DNA from: Jacaranda mimosifolia
Lineage: Eukaryota; Streptophyta; Magnoliopsida; Lamiales; Bignoniaceae
Direction of reading: 5' to 3'
Length of the DNA stretch: 64,000 bases
NCBI GenBank assembly: GCA_018894105.1
Contig: CM032117.1
Span: forward strand, 29,678,501-29,742,500
Position 1 is the first letter of the stretch. Each line of letters begins with the position of its first letter. The position numbers were made by a program, and so were the translations under genes. The notes beneath the pieces are model-generated. The model did not search any database and had not been told where the DNA came from. It saw only the letters and a list, made by a program, of their open reading frames with translations. Positions 31,773-43,433 of the stretch are shown here, piece after piece.

Positions 31773-33574
31773 CTAAATTCACGATTTTAATTTGGATTTT
31801 CTTTGATTGATTCATGTGATGGATTGATCAAGATCTCTAAATACTTGATCCAATTTATGGATTGGAGTGTTTAGATGATGTTGCTTGTGGCTCCTTTGAT
31901 GATGAATAGATATTACGCTAATATGTGTTTTAATTGTTAATTCATATGTTGTTGTAATTTGATTCTAGATTAGCTAATGTTTAATTTTGATTTAGCATTG
32001 GATGATGTTATATGTTGATATAGCATGTTAAATTTGTCCTTAAGGTATTTTGGTCATTTTGGGATCCAATTGTATTGGAGTTAATTGGAGATTTGTGGAA
32101 GAATTTGATTCTCACTTAAACTTGATTTTTGAAGCATGTTTGAGCACTTGAAATTTCATTTTTAAAAGGTGTTTTAGATATCAAATTTCATCTATATTGT
32201 GTGATTTAATATTTAGGAGGTGTCTTAAATTTTTTTGGTGCACAAAAGTCAAGCAAAATAACACATGACTCAATCCATACTTGAAAATAGGGGGCTGTCG
32301 CGCAACTGTCGGGCGCTGGCAGGGTAGTGCGTGTGCCTGGTAATGCCCAGCACCCAGCCATGCACCCAACGTGGGTAGAAAAACTCGATTTGAGTATTAG
32401 ATGAGTTTGATTGTGTCTTTTTGTCTGGACCAATTAATTGGTTATGTGATAAGCATTTAATTGTTAGAATTGAATGTCAATTCTTGATTTATTTATTGTT
32501 CATTTAATTGTTGAATGAATGATGAATGAATGGGGATGATCATGAGCCTTCAATATTATTTTTATTTATTTCAAGTTGTTGAAAAGATTTATATTAAATT
32601 GGGGCTTCATGCCTCTTAATTTCTATCTTGTAAATGTTATGAGGGTAGAATCACTAGGAGTGAGGATTTCTTTCTCATGTGAATGTTACAAGGAGCAATG
32701 AAGACCATTGGAGGCATGAAGACCCATGAATGTACGGGGATACATTTATGTAATAGTTAAATTTAATCAACCTACTTAAAATCAACTAAGTGGTGCACCT
32801 ATGCTCTAAAGTGCACTACTTGGTTAGGCTAGGCGCATTCACTTATGTATGCTTTCCATATCCTATTGATGTATGTGATGTATGGATTAGGATATAGAAA
32901 ACCCAAATCAGAAGATAAAATTGGTGAGATCTTGGCAAGGAAGTTAAAACCCTTCATTTAGAATATCTAAGTGCTTTCAAAATATTAAGTTAAGATGGAT
33001 ACAAATTAAAAGAAGTTTTAATTAATCTATGACTTTTACCAATAATATATGGCATGAAAACACTACCATCTTTATGTGATGGCACTCGGTCACTAGGGTC
33101 ACACTTAGGTGGAAAGGCGTGACCATATACTTAACATATGATGGACCTTTGATTTGAGGCTTTCCATGCAGCGACACTCGGTCATAGGGGATGTCGTGGA
33201 GTGGTGTTGATTCAAAGTTTGATTGGTAGGTCAAACTCAACACTTAGTACTGTAGAGGATGTCTGATCACGGGGATCTGCATGAAGAGTAAGGCAAAATA
33301 CATCAAGAGTTGCATATGATGCAATTAGCAAATGTTGCTTACCTTTTGATTGTTTGTGGATGGCCCTCGGTCATGAGGGTCCACTTGCAAGTCCTTAGGG
33401 TCTTGATTCTCACTAGGAAATATGATTTCCCGAATTCTTCAAGGGGGTGAAGGATTTGATAAAATAGTGGGAGAAAAACATGCTTGAAAGACCATAAACA
33501 TGTTTTCAAATATCAATGTTCAATCACATGCTTATATTCTCTTTTTCGCCTTTGATGATTTGCGAAATCTCAAA
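31773..33574 (+). other. Cop-5 untranslated leader, 1.8 kb
   Basis: No credible frame. It holds a GC-rich block (about 32285-32375) and the hairpin array 33075-33384. The unoccupied site for the Cop-3 SINE is visible near 32760-32800 (AAAATCAACTAAGTGGTGCA). Confidence 0.8.
33075..33384 (+). repeat. Cop-5 leader array of four hairpin motifs
   Basis: Motif 1 at 33075-33103 has stem TGTGA/TCACA. Motif 2 at 33172-33196 has stem CGACA/TGTCG. Motif 3 at about 33255-33283 is weaker. Motif 4 at 33356-33384 has stem GTGGA/TCCAC. Cores: CACTCGGTCACTAGGG, CTCGGTCATAGGGG, CTGATCACGGGG and CCCTCGGTCATGAGGG. The spacing is about 85-100 bp. Confidence 0.78.
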
Positions 33575-34410
33575 ATGGCTAATAATCTACCCAACATTAT
33601 TTTGGAAACTAATAAACTAACCGGGCCTAAGTTCCACATTTGACTAAACCTTAAAATCATTCTAGATTCCGAGAAACGAATATATGTTCTATATCATGGT
33701 GCTCCTTATCCCTTGGGGATTAAAGTAGATCAAGAGATACATGAAATGTTCATGAATTAGGTTGAGGATCGTGCTATTCCATAGTCTCATTTTGGCATCT
33801 ACAAACTTCAAAAACCTTAAGGACATATAACTAGAACCTTGGTTTAAGTTTACAAGAGTTTTAATGTAAACAAAGTATGAGAAGCTCATGTTGTCAAAGG
33901 AGATTTTTCAAGCTAGGATGAATGTGAAGTTATATGGCATCGACCAAGGTTTAAAGATTATTAAGCTTGAAGAAGCTTTTCAACTTGGACGTAGTGGTGG
34001 ACAATGATCTCCATGAGGATTTGATCCTCACATCCTTGCCGAGTTTTATTGATCAAAGTATTGATCTAGATGGAGACTACCATGGCAAGGACAAATCTTT
34101 GATGTTTGCTTCCTCCTCCAAGTCTATAGCTCCTAGGAATGCTAGAAAGAGAGGTAAAAGGAAGAAAAGTTCTTCCTCCAAGGGAAAGCAACAATTAAAG
34201 GCATCCAGTAGAGTCAAGAAGATTATAGAGGATATAGTCGATATTACTTGTTTCTACTTTGGTGAGATAGGCCATTGGAAGCGGTATTGTAAGAAAAGCC
34301 TTGCAACCCTTGAGAAGGGTTTGTACTTTATTGAAGTGCATATCAGGATAAATTCTTCCTCATGGATATATGATATCGTATGTGGCTCTTATCTTTGTAA
34401 GTTGCTATAA
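33575..34410 (+). pseudogene. gag: Cop-5 gag remnant
   Basis: Start ATG at 33575 (MANNLPNIILETNKL). The capsid half has several stops. From 33967 an open stretch of 147 codons runs through the basic linker and the zinc knuckle, which reads CFYFGEIGHWKRYC with the second Cys changed to Phe. It continues into the protease site WIYDIVCGSYLC near 34360-34395, where the catalytic DT has become DI. Confidence 0.85.
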
Positions 34411-34663
34411 AGAATAGAAAGAAGAACAAAACTAAGTGATGAGGATATGATCCACCGCCTTGGCTAAGGAGCAAAAGTTGCGGCCAAAAGTCAAAGGTGT
34501 ATAATATGTTAGACTTAGGGAAATTCATACTTGTATTAGACCTTTGCTATTATGTACCACATCTTGTTAAGAATATTATTTCAATTCCCATTTTAGATAG
34601 TGAAGGATTTGATCCTTCTATATTAAATGGGATATTGTAAGCGTCAAAGAATGGGCTCTTTAG
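34411..34663 (+). pseudogene. Cop-5 protease C-terminal remnant
   Basis: Family residues are recognisable but in mixed frames: the RIERR-like start after gag, a GxGAKVAAKVKG-like region, LDLGKFILVLD, then YYVPHLVKNIISIP at about 34550-34590. Stops separate the pieces. Confidence 0.72.
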
Positions 34664-35750
34664 TTGCTCATGGTACACTTAACAAAAGAGTATACATTTT
34701 TGTATTCCCAACCATCACCAATGCACATTCAATCAAGTACGATTAAATTAAGTTACCAAGAATATGTCATCTGTGGCATGCAAGACTTGGACACATTTTT
34801 AAAAAATAGGATGAACAAGTTAGAAGCTCTCAAAGCACTAAGTGCTAGTAGCGTTAAATACCTTCCTACTTGTGAATCTTGTTCGAAGGGAAAAATGACC
34901 AAGGGTGCTTTTGTAGGACAATCGGAGTGAACCACAAGTCCTTTGGATTTGATCCATCGGATGTTTATAGACTATTAAGAGTTAGTGCGAGAGGAGGCTA
35001 TTCTTACTTTGTTACCTTCACCAATGATCACACTCGGTTCGGACATTTGTATCTTTTGAAGTACAAGTTCGAAGCCTTTGAAAAGTTTAAAGAGTATCGG
35101 TATGAAGTAGAAAAGCAAAAAGGACTTAGTATTAAAGCTCTTTGATCAGATCGAGGAGGAGTATACTTAAGTATTGAATTCTTGGATTATCTAAACTAGA
35201 ATGGAATTCTCTCTCAATAGACTCCACCCAGCATACCCTAACACAATGGAGTAGCTTAGAAGAGAAACCGTAATTTGTTGGACATGGTATGTTCCATGAT
35301 GAGCTTCTCCAATGTGTCTATATCCTTTTAGGGATATGCCTTAGAGATGGTGGTGAGGCTACTAAATATAATACCCTCAAAGTTGGTGCCAAAAATGCGA
35401 CATGAGACATGGCATGGAAAAACACCCCCTTACCATTATTTAAAGGTTGGGGGTCTCCCACTTATGTCAAACAGTTAGTGGGAGACAAGTTGGATAGTAG
35501 ATCTACCTTGTTCAAGTTTATGGGATACCCAAGAGAGTCTATGGATTATTACTTTTATGATCCCTCAGAACAAAAGGTATTTGTTTCGAGGAATGCCCAC
35601 TTTTTGAAAAAAGAATTTCTATTGGATAGAAAGGGCATTATTGTTGAACTTGATAAAGTTCAAACTGATCATAAAATCCCAAAAGTGGTGGAAACAAGTA
35701 GAGAGCCTTACACATAACCCCTGAAAAGGTCGGACCGAATCAAGAAGCAA
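34664..35750 (+). pseudogene. Cop-5 integrase remnant
   Basis: Pre-integrase (SQPSPMHIQSS) and the zinc region (CESCSKGKM near 34873-34900) are readable. The second Asp region SDRGGVYLS follows a stop near 35143. NGVA with a stop sits in place of NGVVEKRN near 35250. The C-terminal part is open from 35409 to 35717 (YYFYDPSEQKVFVSRN), then RSDRIKKQ. At least two frameshifts are needed. Confidence 0.85.
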
Positions 35751-36830
35751 CCTAAAATATTTGGATTTCTTCATGAGATAGGTCAATTGAATAGCGATCT
35801 AAGGACCTATGAGGAAGCTATGTTGGACATAGATTCGGGACATTGGCTCGATGCCAAGAAATCTGAAATGGATTCCATGTACTCCAACAAAGCATGGACT
35901 TTGGTAGATCTATTGGAAGGAATAGTTTATGTTGGTTGCAAGTGGGTCTATAAGCGAAAAGTAGGAGTATATGGAGAAATGGTGACTTTTAAGATACGAC
36001 AAGTGGCAAAATTTTACACTTAAAGAACCAGTGTTGATTTTGAGGAAACTTTTCACCGGTCGCGAAGCCTATGTCCATTTGGATTCTACTTGCTATAACC
36101 GTATATTTTGACTATGAGATATGACAAATAGATGTGAAAATCGATTTCCTCAATGGAGATACTAAAGAAGAAATCTATATGCAGCAACCACACGGTTTTA
36201 CAGCCAAACGAAATGAGCAAAAGGTTTGCAAACTACAGAGATCCATTTACAGACTCAAACAAGCATCCTGAAGTTGGAGCATACGTTTTGACAAAACGGT
36301 CAAATCATTTGGCTTTGCCAAAAATATGTATGAACCATGTGTGTATAGAAAGCTAGTGGGAGTTGTGTACAGTCTATTATGCTTTATGTTGATGACATCT
36401 TTCTCATTAGGAATGAGGCAGGATTGTTAGAGTGTACTAAACCATAGTTATCTAAACAATTCTCCATGAAGGATTTGGGAAAAGTATCCTACGTATTGGG
36501 AATACGTATCTATAGAGATAGATCTAAGAAGATGTTGGGGCTATCCTAAACCCCATACATTGACAAGATACTAAAGAAGTTTAGTATGAAAGAATCCAAG
36601 AAGGGATACATTCTCATGGTACATGGCATTCATCTTTCCAAGTCTATGGCCCCTAAGACTGAAAATGAGAGATAGAGGATGTCCCACATACCTTATGTCT
36701 TCGCCATTGGAAGCATAATGTATGAAGTTCAACATCAAGACTAGATGTGGCACACTCGAAAAGTGTTACGAGTAGGTTTCAATCCAATCCCGGTAAGAGT
36801 CACCGGACTGTCGTTAAAGAAATCCTTAAG
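35751..36830 (+). pseudogene. Cop-5 reverse transcriptase remnant
   Basis: RT opens with HWLDAKKSEMDSMYSNKAWTL and GCKWVYKRK (35787-36023), the standard RVT_2 start. The following finger and palm parts are in other frames. The active-site motif YVDD is intact at 36385-36396 (LYVDDIFL). Stops occur before and after it (for example near 36446 and 36548). Confidence 0.86.
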
Positions 36831-36833
36831 TAA

Positions 36834-37330
36834 TTGAGTAGGACTAAAGACTTGTTTTTGGCATACGGTAATAGAGAATTAAAACTAGAGGTTTTTTTGG
36901 ATTTCAGCTTTCAATCCGATGTAGATGACCTAAAATCCACTTTTGGATTTGTATTTTGCCTCAATGGCGGCACAGTGAGTTGGAAGAGTTCTAAACAAGA
37001 CACCACAACTGACTCTACCATGGAGGTAGAATATATTGCTGCTTTAGTAGCTGCAAAGAAAGGTGTTTTGACGAAAAACTTCATTCAAGAGTTGAATGTA
37101 GTGCTTAGCATTGTTGAGCCAGTAGTTGTCTTCTGTGACAACAATGGGGTGGTAGCACAAGCTAAAGAGCCAAGATCTCATTAGTAATTCAAGCATATTT
37201 TGAGGCGATATTATTTGATCCAGGAGATGATTGATAGATGCAACATTCGAATGGAGAGTGTTGCCTCAGAAGAGAATATAGCAGATCCACTGATAAAACC
37301 CCTAATGTAAAAAGTCTTTAAAGGATATCT
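36834..37330 (+). pseudogene. Cop-5 RNase H, largely readable
   Basis: A 116-codon open stretch (to 37184) covers SFQSDVDDLKSTFGFVFCL, the Glu-containing DSTMEVEYIAALVAAKKG and the Asp-containing VVFCDNNGVVAQAKEPRSH. These are the copia RNase H signatures. A stop follows SH, after which NSSIF..YY..IQEMID continues to the end of pol. The domain removes RNA from RNA-DNA hybrids in the living family. Confidence 0.88.
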
Positions 37331-37370
37331 TGAGAAGATAGGCCTCAAGGCCATGGGTCATTGGCTTTCG

Positions 37371-37384
37371 GGCAAGTGGGAGAT
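37371..37384 (+). promoter_or_regulatory. Cop-5 polypurine tract
   Basis: GGCAAGTGGGAGAT directly before the LTR start TGTTGG at 37385. Confidence 0.88.
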
Positions 37385-39255
37385 TGTTGGAATAGTGTCC
37401 GGCAAGCCAATAGGATTGGCTTTGTAAAGCTATTTCCTTATAAAGCAGTCTTGATTGAATGATATTTATTATATGGCCATCTTCATCTTATGCTCTTTAT
37501 TACTTCACTCTCATTTGGATGAAGCCCTTAGATCACTTATGACTATGGGACTTGGTTCGGTGACCATGGAATAAGTCTCACACGACTGTGATCTTAGATT
37601 TTCCAAGTCATAGGATCTTATGAGACGGGGCATCTAAGATGTGGATAGACTTGCACTAACGATGCATAAATCTAAGAGTTGGATATTGCTCCGTTCCATG
37701 AGAAACCATATGAGATATGGGTGCATGTTAGTGGGAGCTTGTTAGAGAACAAGGCACTAAAGACCCTCGAGAGAATCTACTTGATAACCAAAGTGGCAAG
37801 TCGGTAGTGGCAAGTTCTCCAGCTTACGCTAGTGTATATTATTAGTCATCTGACCTAAGGATCCATGGTAACCTTGTGTTTAGTCCCTATTTTTTGACTC
37901 TTCCTTGGTCACTTAGCGGGGCTTTCGAGTTGAGGCCGGGCATAAGCTACTAAACATGAAGGTTTGTGAGATCTAAGATGGAATTCGACTTCTCGCTTTT
38001 GTGAAGGGCGAGTACATCTCCTATGTATTCTATAATGATCAATTCCAAGAAATCCTTGCACAAGGTGGTGTGTGACAATTTGGAAAAGGAGTTTTTCGAA
38101 GATGAGGTTATACAATGAAATTGAACATTGAGAATAGAGACATAGTATCGAGGCTATTAGGGAGCTGGCAAATATTTTGCCCTAGGCCTCTTTCGAGAGA
38201 TAGGAGATGGAAGGACTGTATTTGCATGGTAAGCATAGACTACAATGGCTCTCCAAAAGTATTCATTTTAGCCAATTAGTTGGGCTCCATGGGCTTGAGG
38301 TTGGACATTGACCATAGAGATTAGGTACTCTTCAATTAATGAGATTAATTGAATTGAGTCAATTAGTTTAAAAGTATTTTAAACTAAAATAAATATAAGA
38401 TATTCTAAAGTCACAAGGCGTTGTGAGCCCATGTCCAATGCATGGTAGAACCTATTGAGTCATACACAAAAACCAATTAGCTTCCTAGTTAATGGAGAAA
38501 TTTTCTAAGTGTTAGAGAAATGCTCAATAGAACCGATTTTGAGGTATACAATTTGAAGGACAATTTTGGATTGATTAATTTAAATGTTAAATTGATCAAT
38601 TAATTTAAGGAGTTAAATTTAACCAATAATTAAGGAGTTAATTATTTGGTGTCAAATGATCATCAATTGGTCAAGTTAAATTAAAGAGTTAAGCTTGTTT
38701 GACTTAAGAGTTAAGTCAAAGATTAAATAATTAAATTAAAGTGTTTAAATTAATTAAATAGAGAAGAATACATTTTGGCGGCAAAATTCAAATGAAAGGT
38801 TCATTTGAATTAGCATCTTAATTAATTTGAAATTAGATTTCAAATGTAATTGAAATGCACATAAATTCAAATTAGATTTAAGTTTGAATTTGCCACCTTG
38901 GCAAGGCAAGTGGCAGCCCCCCTTGAGGAAGGTGTGATGCCACCTTGGTATCACACCATCATCCCTCTCTCTATATATAGATATAGAGGTGAGGGATCAG
39001 CCACATGCACAAGTGGTGTGAAGATTAGAATCTTTTACATTTCCCTCCAAAACTCTCTCCAAGCATTGCATCATATGTTGAAGCTTTGCTTTCATTCTTT
39101 TTCTCCAACCTCAAATCAGGCTCCACCATTGTATTTCTCCTCTCTTACTCCACCTAAAAGTCAGGAGAAATTGGAAGTTCAATTGGTGTGTGGATCATCA
39201 CAATATAGGCAAAATACATGGTTTGCTAGCTTTGGTGATCCACTGAAACAGAGCA
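37385..39255 (+). repeat. Cop-5 3' LTR, lacking its last part
   Basis: Begins TGTTGGAATAGTG. Its hairpin array at about 38574-38720 includes TTTGACTTAA/TTAAGTCAAA with loop GAG at 38698-38720, a perfect 10-bp stem that differs from the Cop-1 equivalent by a compensated pair. The promoter hairpin and TATA region lie at about 38930-38990. Homology to other LTRs fades at about 39245-39255. Confidence 0.88.
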
Positions 39256-40509
39256 ATGTTTGACAAGTTGGAGAAAAGGTACATTTAAAGGTGTGTAACA
39301 CCATATAGGAGCATCAGGATAATCCTGCCAAGATCAAGGTTATAGTCAATTGAAAATAGCAAAGTGACCCTACTAAAACCAAGATTTTTATACAATAGGA
39401 GATAGACCAGAGATATGTTAGAAATACCGAGTCTTTTAAGTTGTGGCTGTTAATATCACGGGTGTATTCAAAATTTTGCTAGAAGATGAGTATGCTTATT
39501 CACTTGAATAAGAAAGACTGGCGAGATTAGCTTGTGTTCGTTATTATTTCACTTATAGAATGTGCTGAATTGTTCTATGCGTCTATGTTCTCACAAAAAA
39601 TTAGATTATAGGAAAGGGATCATAAGTACCCCAAGAGAACTTAAATCCCAAAAATAGAATTATCCCCTTAAGAATATATGACTTATCGCTCTAGGTTGCC
39701 TCACTAAAACAAAATCTCTCTTGTGGGCTAATGGAATTTCCTAAAAAAATATGGGTTTATAGTATGTTATCTAAGTATAAACATCTGAACTAGAAGAACA
39801 AAAGAAATAAAATTATATACCCAAGTTATGTGAAATTCTATTTGGAATTGAGAGATTGTGGAACATATGATCCCTTGAGAGAAAATCGAATTTGATCATA
39901 CCAAAGTTAGAGCCACAATAAGTTGAAGAAGATTGAGGAATATGTCGGGAATATAATTTTCTTAGGCTTTGACAATTCGTGCCAAATATGATCTTCCTAA
40001 GGTCGTTGATCCGCTGATTGAAATAAAGAAAATGGGGTTAATCTTTGAATGAATGAAGATGTGTAGAGAATCTCGAGGATTAACGAGATGGATTCATCTT
40101 AGTACTGTTTTTACCTTTTTTTTGAAAACTTAAGAAAATATCAAATATACCGATGCCCTAGAATGAGTATGGGGTCATGAGGGAATGATCTCACATACAT
40201 TGGAAAGACTCGAAACATAGGAACAGATGAATTTGCTGGATATGGAAGATGGAAGGTAACTCCAAGCACAAGATGAAATATGGAAGGCTGAAGTGAGAGT
40301 GAGCAGATAAAAAACAAACAACATTAATTCTTAATAAAAAGGATTTCCACTTTCTTACAACAAGTAAAAGTTACTCGGAATTGGAGAAAATAATATGTGA
40401 AACCAATTGGATTAAAAGAGACAAGAGTCCGCAACAAAATTTTCCTTGGGAATAGTAAGATGGCAAGTGATGATACCACAAGATCTTTCATTCCTTAAGG
40501 GTGAAGAGT

Positions 40510-43417
40510 TGTAACACCCCAAATTTTAAAATCATAAAAAATTAAAAAATGTGAAATCAATGAGTTTGGCTAGATCTATTTTGGATTTGATTTAGTGACA
40601 ATCCATGATTAAATATTTATAGTCGAGAGTTTAAGTTGCAAATAAGAGAAGGACTTGATTGCACAAAATTATAAAGTTTAGAGGGTTAATATGAGCAGAA
40701 TAAAAGTTCAAGGACTTCAAAATAATTAAAGTTGGACCTAGTTGCCTAAATATAGAAATGTTAGGGGTAAATATGTGAAAAATAAAAGTTTAAAGGGTTG
40801 AATGGAAGTTCTGGGGCCAAATTGAAAGGCAGTTCAAACTTTTGTTCTTGATTGAACGCTGCTAGAAACTTTTAGGGTGGAATTGAATAAACCAAAAAAT
40901 ATTTTATATATATACGATTAAGGACAAATATCTTTCAAAGTTAGAAAACCTACCCCAACCTCACCCCAATGGCGAATTTCCGGAGAATGACCACAAAACT
41001 AATAACTAAAACCATGGTTAGTTTTCTCTAGTTGAGAAGAGCACAACTATACCAATATTGACCAAAAACAACCAAGAAACTGGCCGAAAAATGAAGGCTG
41101 ATGTTGGAGCTCAGTGGAGGTGATGGTTTCGCTGCTAGAACGGAGATGAGTTTTAGTAGGTTTTGGTCGCTTTGCTATGGGTAAGGAAATGGTGGTGTTA
41201 AATTGAGGTCTCAACTGCTGGCGGTGGAGAATTTGAATATGGTGGTTGACGGTGGCGCATTAGGATTTCTAGGTGGTTTTTTTGCTAAATTGGCCGGCCA
41301 AACAACAGGCAATTGAGAAATTATCTTGGAGGTTTTGCTCTTGAAGGTGAGACGCACCCGGTGGTGGTGTTGGTTTTCATCTCCGGTGGTGGCTCGTGCG
41401 GCGGCTTTTGGATAGTTTTTGCATAACTAAATCCCGGACTTATCTGGGCTATTCGCAGTTTGAAATTGGATCTCGATTTGATTCAATTTTGGTAAATTTC
41501 ATATCGAATACTAATGCAATTGATTTTAAAATTTTCAATCAAATGTTCATTAAATTGTAATTTAACTCAAGCTAACAACGTAATGTTGTAAGTGTTAAAT
41601 TAAGAATTTATTACATGATCTAAGCTTAGTAAGTTAAGAAATATTGATTTAAATCTATGTCCCTAGACTTGATAATATGACCTGTTATTTTATGAGGAAG
41701 GATTGAGTTTAAATTAAAAGATTAAGTTGTATGAATGTTAGAACAAGAATGAATTATCCAACTTGGATCGGACCGACTCATAAAACCCAACTGGTTTAGG
41801 AACTTGGATCTTCATCACATACTGTAAAATAATAAAGTGATAGATAGAATTTGTTCGGGGTAGTTTGAGGATTGAGTTGGCCCGAGCACGTAAAGCTATT
41901 ACGATGGTTAAAATAATAAGACGATAAAATGGGAGTAAATTCTTGTAATACTAAAGTATCATGTAGTTGAAAGATTAAGGCCATTTGAGATAAGATATAA
42001 TTGAACTCGAGTATCAGAATAACCTTAAGTTTGATAAAGATATTAACTATATTTATATTTAAAATTAGAGGATTGATAGAATGATAACTCAAGTTATCTT
42101 ATAATAGTTCTCGACTGACTAAGAAGCTAGGATCTAAGCGACCAAATGACTAGGAATTCTTCTGCATTTGCTAGGTGAGTTTATACTTGATAGTAGGAGA
42201 TTTCTTTGCTAGGGAAAGAACATATATACTTGTTACAATATCCTTGCCGCTTGATTCCTTTCAACCTATGTGTTGAAAATAGTACTCTACATCGCCCTTT
42301 TTTTAACTGAGCGCTTTTATTGATATTTATTGACATCGCTTTATCTGAAATTGGTGACTGTGTTAAGGGAACTGAAAAGTAATTTTTAAAAATATTTTGC
42401 TTTTATCGCTGTCTTTCTGGAAACTAGCCTGGTGTTGAATTACTTTGTATGTTAACATGGTAACTTGATATGTTATCTAAAATGCTATTGGGTACGCTAT
42501 ATGATATGCATAAATATGATTAATACCCTTGGGGATGGCTCCTGGGATCGGTTATGAAAGACGGCTGGGCGAAACGGTCTGCGATGACAGATATTTCGGC
42601 TGATACCCATACACGATGTACACATAACCCAATCTCATAGTCAACTAGAGATAGTTGTCCATGAACTAGTAAGGCATGCGGCTAGCCATGCCTAACGTAT
42701 GTTTGTAAGTATTTGAGCCGATCACTCGATACTTTGGAGGGATAAGGATTTTTGTGTTTTCGAAAGTGGAGTGATAAGGTAGGAAAACCACCAACAACTC
42801 AAATGTGAGAGTGTTGCGAAATTGTATTTAGTTTATTTGATATGCCTAACATTTGTTGCTTTGAAACTCAAATATTTGACAGAACTTAGTAGTTGTTCAA
42901 ATAGCATATCGACCCCTTTTGATCATAGTTGAGATTTAAACCTTTGTGAGAGACAGTGAATTTTGTAAAGTCTCACCAATAGTATAGGACGGTGGTGAGA
43001 TGAATCACCTAAAATTTTGACTAAAACCTACTCTCACGACTTCTAGAAATTTTAAATGTTTCTATTTATTTTCTATATGTTATTTGAGAAATTATCACCC
43101 TATTGTTATTGCTAGACTATCTCACTAAGTTATTCAAAATCACGTTGTTTCATTGTTATTTTTTGTTCTTTACCCTAGATAGGAATAAGTGACGAGGATA
43201 GACTAACCCAGGCAGCACACGAGGTAATATGGGTGACATGAGTGGTAAGTGTGATTCATGATATTTCAGTTCATAGTTGAACATCTAATGGATGCTATTG
43301 TAGAAAATAAATACTATATATTTTTTAGAAATGTATTTTTTGTTATTTAGAGGAATTATGGTATAAAGCGGGTAGCGTCTCATACAGGAGCAAGCACCTC
43401 TCGGTCGGGGCATTACG
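40510..43417 (+). repeat. Gypsy LTR, chromovirus (Tekay/Del-like) style
   Basis: Starts TGTAACACCCC and ends GGGGCATTACG (last base of the expected CA altered), with the primer site 4 bases later. Its length of about 2.9 kb and its interior style fit plant Tekay-type LTRs. Confidence 0.8.
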
Positions 43418-43421
43418 AAGG

Positions 43422-43433
43422 TGGTATCAAAGC
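43422..43433 (+). promoter_or_regulatory. Gypsy primer-binding site
   Basis: TGGTATCAAAGC differs by one base from the initiator-Met site. Its position just after the LTR fixes the plus orientation of the gypsy LTR. Confidence 0.85.

Larger units (their letters stand above)
31131..39255 (+). mobile_element. Cop-5: copia element, all domains present but broken
   Basis: The 5' LTR is cut at 31131 by the Cop-4 end. The primer site, leader, gag, protease, integrase, RT, RNase H, polypurine tract and 1.87 kb of the 3' LTR follow in canonical order. The 3' LTR is cut by gypsy-type material at about 39255. Every domain carries stops or frameshifts. It is the best guide to the family layout in this window. 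Confidence 0.9.
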
